From Triparma columacea (taxonomy: Eukaryota; Sar; Bolidophyceae; Parmales; Triparmaceae): a stretch of 11,640 nucleotides of DNA. This document shows, in pieces, positions 1 to 7,900 of this stretch. A program made the position numbers and the translations under genes. How positions within the stretch are numbered: the first letter of the stretch is position 1; the number at the start of each line of letters is the position of its first letter. The DNA lies in assembly GCA_030267965.1 (NCBI GenBank), contig BRYA01000810.1:11215-22854 (forward strand), given 5' to 3'. The notes under the pieces were generated by a model, which did no database searches, was not told where the DNA came from, and worked only from the letters and a program-made list of their open reading frames with translations.

Positions 1-192
1 TACGCCGCCGGTTACGCCGCCGGGAAAACCCACGGAGTTGGAACCCTCTCCTCCGTCAAGGAGAGCACCCCCTCCGACTACAACTCCTACGAGTGCGGAC
101 GCCGCGGAAAGTGCGACTACGACACTGGCCTCTGCTCTTGCTTCGAGGGTTACACCGGAGAGGCCTGCACCTCCCTCACCGCCCTCATCTAA
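1..192 (+). CDS. C-terminal end of an EGF-like domain protein (5' partial)
   Basis: Frame 1 is open from the first base to a TAA at 190-192, giving the last 63 residues of a protein whose start lies outside the window. Cysteines at partial residues 32, 38, 45, 47 and 56 follow C-x5-C-x6-C-x-C-x8-C, with the FEGYTGEAC ending typical of an EGF-like (EGF_2/laminin-type) module. This is the last domain, because only seven residues follow the final Cys. Proteins with one terminal EGF-like module of this kind are common in stramenopiles and are usually secreted or cell-surface; that location is inference, since the signal peptide is not visible. The opening bases contain a short direct repeat (TACGCCGCCGG twice) encoding YAAGYAAG. 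The GC-rich, C-ending codons and the cysteine pattern mark this frame as coding. A longer ATG frame at 38-316 is not (see rejected items). Confidence 0.8.
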   Translation, partial: YAAGYAAGKTHGVGTLSSVKESTPSDYNSYECGRRGKCDYDTGLCSCFEGYTGEACTSLTALI

Positions 193-560
193 TCAGTTTG
201 CCGCCGAAAGGGGCCTGGAGCAACTTTTTGCCCCGTCGTGCTCCTCTCCTCAGAGTTTAACGTTACGAAGAACTTTTGGCAGTAATAATATCATCATTAT
301 TATGAACAAACTTTGATTTTTTTTGAATTAGCTCGCGAACTTTTGTTTTATGATTGCAAACTCGCGTCAAAATTTGTCAAATAATATATATCAGCTCCCT
401 CTGACTCCTCAACATGATGATATAACGTCTCTCCCATCGCAACTAAACGAAACGCAAACTTCTTCACCGCTTGTCAAAAAACTGAAAGAACAGACCAGGC
501 AGAGGTTCCCTTGATTCTAGTACGAAGAGCCAATCAATTCCAATTTCTTTTCTCGTTCGC
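193..560. other. Intergenic: 3' UTR of the EGF-like gene and upstream region of the TVP38 gene
   Basis: No coding exon, tRNA or other gene is seen on either strand. It should hold the 3' UTR of the EGF-like gene and the promoter of the TVP38-like gene. The one structure visible is a perfect AT-only inverted repeat at 283-302: TAATAAT, a 6-nt loop ATCATC, then ATTATTA. It could form a weak hairpin in the 3' UTR. No convincing TATA box or AATAAA signal is present. Confidence 0.6.
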
Positions 561-1678
561 ATGTGCATGAGCTTTCAAGAAAGGGGGAAGGAGAGCTTTC
601 AATCAGCAACGGACGGCAGCTCAAAGAAGGAGCGCGCTTTTGTTGCCCTTGTGCTCCTTCTCACATTAGGTGTAGGTGAGGTAGAGTTCTCAAGGATTGT
701 AGTCTATTGAGCTTTGCCCGTTGATCCATCTGGATTGGACGAGAGAACTAAAGAAGCCCGAAAACTGACCCCAAAACCCCGCGCCGCGCAGTTGTTGACT
801 TCGCCACCAATAACGAAATCCTTCAAGTGCTTGGTTCAGTGACCACATGGCTTAGCGAATTGAAAATTGCCGTGGCCGTGCTCCTTTTTGCAGTGTTTGG
901 CATACTTTCTCCTCCCCTCGGCGCCCCTTTCACGGTTTACCCAATTATGGCTGCGTTCGTCTTTTACCTTAAAACCGGCAGCAAGGTGGAGGCGATTGTC
1001 TGGGGTACGTGTTTGACCATGCTTTTCATACCTCCCGGTGCGCTTATTGGCTTCTTTCTATCGCGATATGTGCTTAAAGAAAGAGCACAGAAAATGGCGA
1101 AAAAGGTGAGGAGTGGGGGTAGAGGCTTGGTGAATCGGCGCAGGGGCTTAGTTAGTAGTTGTCTTGGCCCAAGAATCTTATTCTCAATCTTACCACCGTC
1201 GACTACTGACTCAACCCAAATAAATCCCCGGCAGTACCCTACTCTAAACGCACTACAAGGTGTCTTTGCTGACAAGAACCACTCATTGAAGATCCTGATC
1301 ATGCTACGACTGAGTCCTGTGCTGCCCTCCGCTATTCTCAACTACTCGCTAGGAACTTTGCCCATCCGAGTTCGAGACTTCTACTTGTCCTTCATCGTAA
1401 GCAGCGTTGTATACGGGCCGCCTACGGCATACGTAGGCACTCTCTTTAGCGCCCTTACTGACGTCTCAGGCGAGAGCAACCCCACGAGCGACTTTACAAG
1501 CCCGCTCGGACTCTCAGTGATGATACTCGGGGTCATCGCAACAGTTGTGGTGACGATAGCAATCAGCTGGTACACGAAGCAAAAGTTAAAAATCGTACTT
1601 GAGGAGCAAGAGAAGATAAAGGATGGGCAGGCAGAGGGGGGAGAGGACGACATAGGTATCGAACTGAACCAAATATGA
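561..1678 (+). CDS. TVP38/TMEM64 family (VTT/SNARE-associated Golgi domain) membrane protein, three exons
   Basis: Predicted exons are 561-675, 792-1105 and 1235-1678 (290 aa). Intron 1 is 676-791 (GTGAGG...CGCAG, phase 1) and intron 2 is 1106-1234 (GTGAGG...GGCAG, phase 0). Splicing joins a hydrophobic first helix (residues 26-40) to DFATNNEILQ, and joins MAKK to YPTLNALQGVF, restoring the family's continuous core. The family hallmark is clear: PPGALIGFFLSRYVL (about 119-133), then LRLSPVLPSAILNYSLG (167-183), then a GPPTAYVG segment and a last helix near 238-260. The C-terminus is a charged cytosolic tail (KQKLKIVLEEQEK). TVP38/TMEM64/DedA proteins are multi-pass proteins of the endomembrane system, and relatives VMP1 and TMEM41B scramble phospholipids; this protein's activity is inferred only from the family. 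ATG 561 is the first ATG after an in-frame TGA at 483; ATG 567 is an alternative. A donor at 670 (GTGTAG) would also keep frame. Intron 2 is 129 nt with no in-frame stop, so retention would add 43 residues. Confidence 0.87.
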
Positions 1679-1830
1679 TTTATGGACAAGGCGCAACATG
1701 TTAGGTGTATATATTTGTTTGTTTGTGATTATTTTTTGTTTTATTATCGTTTTATCATGAGAAATTTGCCCCAAACTATGTTACATATCTCTTTCAAGTA
1801 GGCCCGCTTTCTTGGCGCAAGCAAAAAAGC

Positions 1831-2688
1831 TCAGCCAGCCTTGTAGAGACAAATCGCAGTCTTGCCAACGTAGAAGAAGAAGAAAGTCTTAGCCTCGTGA
1901 GTCACATGAGCCTATGGGGAAGAGGGAGGGGTAAGGAAAAGGAAAGGAGGAGGAAGAGGGGGGGGGAAGACGTGGAATCCCAACCCAATCTAGTCCAGAA
2001 TAGAGTTTGTGCCTTGACTACGCGAGCGACCACTTACCTTGAAATCAGAGCCAACAATAACGTGCCAAGTTGGGCCGTGCTTGTTGTCAAAAAATTGCTT
2101 GATGTGCTTGGACTGCGATGTGAGGGAAGAGGGGTATGGGGGGAGGAGGTGTAAGGAGTAAGTCGTCCATCTCCACAATCACGGGTATTACGCTCTTCAG
2201 CACCGGCACCAGCTTCAACATCACCATCTCATCATCTCACCTGCTCCCGCTCTGTCAGGTGTTTCTCAATTGCTTCGGCGGCTATTGAAAGAGCATCATC
2301 CTTGTAGTCACCGTGCTCATCCATATCGCTGCGATGGGAGGGAAAGGAAACCCGAAGGTCAGAGGAATGAAGGAGGGATAAGGGGAGAGGCATGGGGGGG
2401 GAAGGGAGTTTAGAATTGTGGTGACAAGAGGAGGGAGGAGGGCGACGAAGTGGAACGTTTGAAAGAAGCAACGCAAATAGAGAGGCGGATGAGCGACCCA
2501 AGACCCAGAATGGTTCGGAAGGGGGGACATGGGGACCAATTCAACACAGGCCCAACTGCTCTCGTCCATGCTGAATTTTGCCCTGCAGGGGGAGGCAGTT
2601 TGAAAAGGACGCAGAATCCTGTCTGGAAGGGCCAGGTTACTCACCAGATTTGCTTGTTCATCCCTGTACCGCGACTGTTCATATCCAT
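1831..2688 (-). CDS. LC8-type dynein light chain, four small exons
   Basis: On the minus strand the exons, in transcription order, are 2645-2688, 2241-2328, 2038-2112 and 1831-1911, giving 95 aa plus stop, against about 89-91 for classical LC8. Introns are 2329-2644 (GTGAGT...CGCAG, phase 2), 2113-2240 (GTGAGA...CGCAG, phase 0) and 1912-2037 (GTAAGT...CATAG, phase 0). Joined exons give LC8 landmarks in order: DALSIAAEAIEKHLTEREQ (helix), SKHIKQFFDNKHGPTWH, VIVGSDFK, AHVTHEAKTFFFFYVGK and ICLYKAG-stop. These align without gaps to LC8 (EKYNIEKDIAAYIKKEFD...PTWHCIVG...VTHE) from the EK helix onwards. LC8 is a homodimeric hub subunit of cytoplasmic and axonemal dyneins; this divergent copy could be axonemal (DNAL4/LC8-like). 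Long pyrimidine tracts before each acceptor appear as purine runs on the given strand. The last three exons are secure. Exon 1 is chosen by a good donor and matching phase, and is less certain because intron 1 is long (316 nt). The stop lies 152 bp from the convergent TVP38 gene. Confidence 0.87.
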
Positions 2689-3366
2689 CCTGTTTTTTTG
2701 ATCTGGGCTGGGTGGGGGCTGGGGGGCTCGGGAAATTATGAGTTAAATTTATCGTTCTTATATTTTGGGGCAGAGGTTGAGTATAGGAAGATAAAAATAT
2801 AGAGTGGGAAGAGCGGAGAGATTTGGACGAGGAGGCTAAGTTTGAGCGCCGCAGGTGTCTCTGGACAATAAATTGTGTGCCTCTTGACCAATAAACGGGG
2901 GGGGAGGGGGTCGTTGTAGCTCGCGCAACATTGGAGCGGGCAACGTTCTCTTTCACCCTGGAGAAAATGTGATCTGTCAACGTTAGGAAAGAAGTGTTTG
3001 GTGTTGAAATGCTCAAGGTTGAGGGAGGACTCTCACCAGTCCTCAGGAAATTCAGAACCATTTTTCTTGGTCTGACCAAATCCGCGTGGCAGATTTTGTC
3101 ACAACTAAAGCAACTCCAAACCGCTGTAATTACGTGAGTATCGAAGATAAAGGGGTAAACCGCACCCATTGCGCGAAATTTTACCCCCTCTTGTGAAACG
3201 AGAAGCCTCCTGATTGTACCCTGAACCCAAATTTTCAATTCTTGGGAATGCCGACACGCAGGGTTGGCTTGAAGGGGATTTAATTCGTCATTTCTCAGTA
3301 TATTAACTCCAAAGACGCAATGTTTCGCCCACCCCTTACCTCTATACCCGGATACAGAACTTTACG
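2689..3366. other. Intergenic: divergent upstream region of LC8 (-) and acyltransferase (+) genes
   Basis: No convincing exon is seen on either strand over 678 nt. The stretch separates two divergent start codons, so it should hold both promoters. Possible elements are CCAAT near 2889 (GACCAATAAA), an inverted ATTGG near 2931, and a minus-strand TATATTTTT at 2793-2801, about 105 nt upstream of the LC8 ATG. G homopolymer runs occur near 2719-2725 and 2896-2903. A small upstream ATG frame at 3320-3394 overlaps the acyltransferase start in another frame. None of these sites is proven. Confidence 0.5.
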
Positions 3367-4301
3367 ATGCTCGCCAACGCTGCTAAGAACATGATCAAGA
3401 CAAGGCTCGCGGCCACTCAGGTTGCAGCTGCCCCCCTCAATGTAGAGTGGGTAAAGCCAAATGACTCGAACAAGCTGTCGGAGATCTACAAGCTCAGATA
3501 CCAGGTCATGGTGGAGGACGCGAAGAAAAGCAAGAGGGGCAATCCCTTCCCTGAGGACCATTATTGCATCAAGGGCGACGAATTTAGAGATGAATACGAT
3601 GACTTGGACTCCACGGGACATATCCTCATTCGTCATAAGGGGCGTGCCGTCGCGTCCACAAGGATCGTGAATGGAAACCACGTACCCATCGAAGCGGAAA
3701 AGTACAAATGGATCGATGTGAGGGGGAAATTGGCCCCATTCGTCAAGGACCCCAACAATATCGCAGAGCCCAGCCGCGTCGTAGCGTGCAGGTCGATTCG
3801 CGGAACCAACGTCGTGCCACTCATGTACCTTCACTGCTTGGACTGGTTCATGAACAACAATATTGAGGTGAGAAGAGTGCGCTCGATCAACGGCATCAAG
3901 AGGTGGAGCGAAGCGAGAGGGAGGAGCGAAGCGAGAGGGAGGAGCGAAGCGAGAGGGAGGAGCGAAGCGAGAGTGAGGAGCGAAGCGACTATATTGACAC
4001 ATTTCGAGTTCTTGTCAATTCTCACTCACCACCTATTTTTGCTTTGCCCTGCGCGTCGCAGAACTTCATCGGAATGTGCAACACAGAGGCCCGCCCCCTA
4101 ATCGAGCACTACAGCAAGTGGGCGCAGGCGAAGTGGATCACCGACAAACCATTCGTCGCGAATGAATTCATCAAGGGAAGGGAGCTCGACATGTGCTTCG
4201 TCAGTGTCGGAGAGGCGGGCAGCAAGGAGAGGGAGAACATGCTGCTGACAAACTTTGCCCCAGCATTCGCGACGTACTCACTCATGAAGTCTCCCAAATA
4301 A
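3367..4301 (+). CDS. GNAT/LuxI-fold acyltransferase (N-acyl amino acid or autoinducer synthase-like), two exons
   Basis: Exons are 3367-3867 and 4062-4301, joined at phase 0 across a 194-nt intron (GTGAGA...CGCAG), giving 246 aa. The junction reads WFMNNNIE/NFIGMCNTEARPL and restores the GNAT-type C-terminal helix and strand ending in EHYSKWA. The pattern resembles the LuxI/FeeM branch of acyl-CoA/acyl-ACP N-acyltransferases: IYKLRYQVMVED (R44) near the start, acidic DEYDDLDS (75-82) before a strand GHILIRHKGRAVASTRIV (R99), then AEPSRVV (E134, R137), equivalent to the E-x-SR motif of AHL synthases. By family, such enzymes move an acyl chain onto an amine such as an amino acid; the substrate here is unknown. 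The first 24 residues (MLANAAKNMIKTRLAATQVA...) are basic, Ala-rich and lack acidic residues, as in a mitochondrial presequence. The intron carries an 18-bp tandem repeat, so exon 1 reads on without a stop to 4101; the spliced product is preferred because it gives the complete fold. Confidence 0.8.
3905..3988. repeat. 18-bp minisatellite inside the acyltransferase intron
   Basis: The unit GGAGCGAAGCGAGAGGGA is repeated at 3905, 3923, 3941 and 3959 (the last copy with one G to T change), followed by a 12-nt partial copy at 3977-3988. That is about 4.7 copies, all within the intron at 3868-4061. Because the unit length is a multiple of three and contains no stop in several frames, it creates misleading open frames on both strands. 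It is purine-rich on the transcribed-sense strand. Confidence 0.95.
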
Positions 4302-4952
4302 ATCGCGGGGGGGAGACAAATGTATTTTATAAAGCATCATTTATATAAAAACACTGTTCATAATTGAAAGCAAAAATCGTACTATACTTGGGTCGAATAG
4401 GCGGAATATTCGCCAAGGTGACTGTCGGATGACTTAATGGCTTTTGGGGGGCTGCTGGGTGCTCCATTAGGATCCTTACACCAGAGGTTGTGGGCATGTT
4501 TTTCCTGGCTTATTTTTCCTGGCTTATTGTGTGGCTTTTCGAGTTATAATTACATTCTTCTTCGCACTGCTGACATCCTCAATTCAATACTTCACACCTA
4601 AACGCATTTTGATCGCCTGTGTGACTGTGAGAGCTTTAGAGCAGGGCAGCACTCTCGAGAGGTCATTTGGAACAGGGACTTTGTGAAGAAGTGGAGTGGA
4701 TAGGGACGAAACAAGGTGAGGGTTGTATAAAAGGCGACGGCGGAGGAGTTATTGTTGGGAAGGGAGGATACGAGGGGGGGGGGAGGAAGGAAGGAGGACA
4801 CAACAGCATGGCCCAACTTCCTCGGGGATTTGGACCCCTGAGAAAGTAAAAGAATATTGCGGGCAGCAGCGGCGACGTACATGCGCAAATTGTATTCGTC
4901 TCGGCTCACCCAACATCTTCGTCGTTTTTGCCCCTCACGCTTTCGCAGGCTG
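4302..4952. other. Intergenic and 5' leader region before the large START/XKR-like gene
   Basis: No supported gene lies in these 651 nt. It begins with the AT-rich 3' UTR of the acyltransferase gene. A 14-bp direct tandem duplication (TTTTTCCTGGCTTA) sits at 4499-4526. A purine tract at about 4754-4799 includes a run of nine G. A donor-like AAG/GTGAGG at 4715/4716 and an acceptor-like CTTTCGCAG ending at 4948 could define a 233-nt leader intron placing the ATG at 4953 just after the junction. If transcription instead starts below the TATA-like box at 4726, the leader is unspliced and carries a short upstream ORF (4808-4849, 13 codons plus stop, strong AGCATGG context). Confidence 0.5.
4726..4734 (+). 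promoter_or_regulatory. TATA-like box upstream of the START/XKR-like gene
   Basis: TATAAAAGG is a full match to the TATA consensus in an otherwise GC-rich setting. Its position predicts a transcription start near 4755-4760, about 195 nt before the chosen ATG at 4953. It lies inside the possible leader intron 4716-4948, so either the intron or the promoter reading is correct for a given transcript, or there are two start sites. Confidence 0.35.
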
Positions 4953-7900
4953 ATGACCGACAGTGAGATGGATCTAACCATTCTCCTGAAGCAGAGGGAC
5001 AAGGAGATAGCTGGATTGAAGGCCGACTTAAGGGCAACAAGGGCTCAACATACTGCCGATCTTGCATCTACAGCAGCGGCAGCCAACTACCTTGTTGCCG
5101 CCGTCAAGGGCACTGCACACGATGGCACAACCGCTGACATTGTCAGTGCTGCAACTGACCTTGCTGTCCTCCTTGCGGCCGCCGCTGATTCCGCCGCGGA
5201 TCAGTCTGCTATTGTTGGGGATGCTGAGGCAACCGAAGACCACGAAACTGCCGCTGATGTCGTTAAGGCAAATGACTATGCTGTCAACCTTGTGGCAACT
5301 GCTGATATTGATAGGTCTCATGGAGACGCCGGACGAGGTGAGTTTGCGTAGGGGGTCAGATGAGAATGTTGCCAAGTTGGTGGTGCGGTGGGAAAAAGAT
5401 AGGTCGTTGGGAAGACTGATGAAATGATTAAAAAAGCTCAAAATACATCAACATTTCCACACCCGCAGAATCTGAAAATGATCATGGGGAAGCCAGACGA
5501 GGTGAGTAAACGTCGAGAGCTTGAGGAGGAAAAGAACATCTTTATGCTTTAGGAGAGGACGGGAGATGTGTGGGAGGACAAGATGAAGTTTGCCACTTTT
5601 ACTCACTTTCCCCCTCTTTGTTGTTTCCTTTGCAGCAACTGAAATGTCTCACGAGGACGCCGGACGAGGTGAGTTGTGCGTTGAGCGCCGGATAAGAAAA
5701 ATACATTTTAATACTCTAGGGGAGAGCGGGAGAGTCGCGGGAGGGCGCGTTGAAACTTTGTAATTTGTTCTCACTTTTGCAACAATGTTGTCCCCTCCGC
5801 AGTCGCTAAATCTAAAAGCTCTCAGGAGGACGCTGGACGAGACCGAGGTAAGTTTGTTTCAGGGAGTTGTGGGGGGGGAGACCCTTGATATTCTACACAG
5901 AAACGCGCGCCGGTCTGCGGCGACCGCATGGGATCCGTCCCCGGCGACCGCGTGGGTTCCGTCTGCGGCTAACGCATGGGGCGCTTCTGCGGCGACCACA
6001 TGCGGCATCGAGGGGCACGCGTGGAAATCCTTTTCATTTCGACTAACAAACGCCATAATCGCCATTACCGCAGACTCTGAAAATGGTCATGAGGACACCG
6101 TCGGTCTGGTTGTAGACAGTAATAATGTTAGTGCCGTGCAGCCGTCCGCCGGCCGTACGACCGCCCCTTCGACCGTACCAATGAATCCTGACAGCTTTGT
6201 AAACGTTGCAAAGACAGAGGAGGAAATCGAAAGATTAGCGAACCTCGTCAACGCTCAAGGGATAGAAATTGCCGAACACCTCGTTGAGATAAAGAACCTC
6301 AAAGATATCAACGACAAGTTGATGAAGGAGAACGATGCGCTCAGGGCTGCTGCAGAAGAGATTGGTACTGCAGCCCTTACAAAAGCTCCTTCTACATCAG
6401 ACTCAGAGGACTACGAGCGAGTTCTTACTGAAGATTACGGCAACGGGGGGCTCGACGAAGAAGAGGATATCGTACGTGACATGGACGACGACATCAAGAT
6501 CGGGCATGTTGAGACTGATGGAGGTGGAGAGGAGGGGCTGACCACATCCCGAGGCACTGTCCACGACAGTGTGCTGAAAGATCACCCGAAAATCATGAAC
6601 AACGACGAGATTGACAAGGAGGCACTCATGGCCCTCGCAAATATAATAAAGAACGAGCCACAAAATTATACTGATGAGGAGGAGGAGGCAATCAAGGAGG
6701 GCAAGGAATTCTACATGAATTGCAAGGCAAGCAAGAAATTCAAGAACGTGAAGAGTCCAGATCCTAGGGTGAAATTAAAATTTGTGCACGGGGAGGGAGA
6801 CTCTCTAGGTGTCGGGTTTTGCGAAACAGTCGTCGATGCTACACTTTCAGAGTGTGTTGCATACGAGTTCATCAAGGATTCAAGGGAGAAACAGTCCAAG
6901 CTTGGAAAGAAGTACAAGGTGATCGAAACAAAGAAGCTTAATGGGCATTCACAGCTTTATCTCAACAGAAGAAAGCTTGGACAAGGACTTTCACTTAGGG
7001 AGTGGAGGCAAATTGGATGCTGGCAGACAGAGAAGGGAGGAACAAAATGCTGGACAGTGTACAAAGACACCAACCTGTTGGAAAACGACTTCCCATTGAT
7101 CTCTGGGACTGTTCTTGCATCTGCAACAACGACATGGATGTTTCAAGCGCTACCAACTGATAAGGGAACCCCTCAGTGTCAAATCACATTTGCTGCTAGG
7201 GTTGATATCAAGAGTTCTGTGCCATCATTTGTAATGAAAAATTACTTGTCATCTAATTATGCAAAGAACATGATTGACATCAGGAACAAGTTTGCAAAAA
7301 GTGATGACGAAAAGGACTCGATTACACGAGAGTTGCTTGCCAAAGTTATGAAAAATGAGCAGCAAACTTATACAGAAGAGGAGGAGATGGCAATCCAGAG
7401 AGGCAAGGAGTTCTACAAGAAATGCAAGGATGGAGGGACTGGGGCGTATGAACTTGAAAGCCCCGACCCTGATCATGTTGAGATGAGTGGATCCCATATT
7501 GATAGAGATTCCCAAGCTGTCGCAATAGCATGTACAACAGTAGATGCGAGCGTTTATGAATGCGCAGCACATGAGATTGTGAACATCAACAGCCGCTATG
7601 CAATGAAATCACTAAAAAAATGGGGGATAGTCGACTTGACTGTGAAGAACATCAACAATCACTCACTATACTACTTCTCCACAAGAGATCTTGGCATTCC
7701 TGGATTTTCTTACAGGGACTTCAGAACCAAGTTGACATGGAAAAGAGAAACCATTGATGGCAGAGATATTGTGTGGATTGATACCCAGAGCATAGATGAC
7801 TTGACAAAAGAACACCCTGTCAAGTTTGGCCATGTTGTTGGCACTGTGCACACAATCTGGATGTTTGAATCTTTACCTCCTTTGGGTGGTGTTCCACAAA

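Noticed and set aside
38..316. 92-codon ATG frame at the left edge
   Set aside because: It is a +1-shifted shadow of the EGF-like coding frame (1-192). Its Pro/Thr/Ser repeats are out-of-frame translation, and it ends in low-complexity isoleucine codons from the AT-rich hairpin.
2520..2590. Possible extra LC8 exon in intron 1 (minus strand, after CCTGCAG)
   Set aside because: The frame can follow exon 1, but the sequence has no LC8 similarity and no good donor. Splicing exon 1 directly to 2328 gives the expected length.
2282..3238. 318-codon open frame on the minus strand
   Set aside because: It is Ser/Pro/Thr-rich with no recognisable domain, and it reads through pyrimidine tracts and an LC8 exon in the wrong frame. 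It is explained by the stop-poor pyrimidine-rich strand of the LC8 introns.
3295..4002. 235-codon minus-strand frame opposite the acyltransferase gene
   Set aside because: It is an antisense shadow; its repeated SRFAPP segment is the 18-bp intronic minisatellite read backwards.
4598..5002. 134-codon minus-strand frame before the large gene
   Set aside because: No domain is seen, composition follows the purine tract on the + strand, and it overlaps the coding start and coiled coil of the large gene.
5901..6009. Alternative exon containing the 24-bp repeat (acceptor at 5900, ACACAG)
   Set aside because: Joined at phase 1 it reads a basic repeat and then meets TAA near 6045 without a plausible donor, and it does not connect in frame to exon 5.
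5785..6073. ATG at 5785 as the start of the large START/XKR-like protein
   Set aside because: This ATG lies in intron 3 just before an acceptor (CCGCAG). From there the frame crosses exon 4 out of frame and runs through the intron 4 minisatellite. The upstream exons join at consistent phase 1 and encode related peptides, so the true start is upstream.
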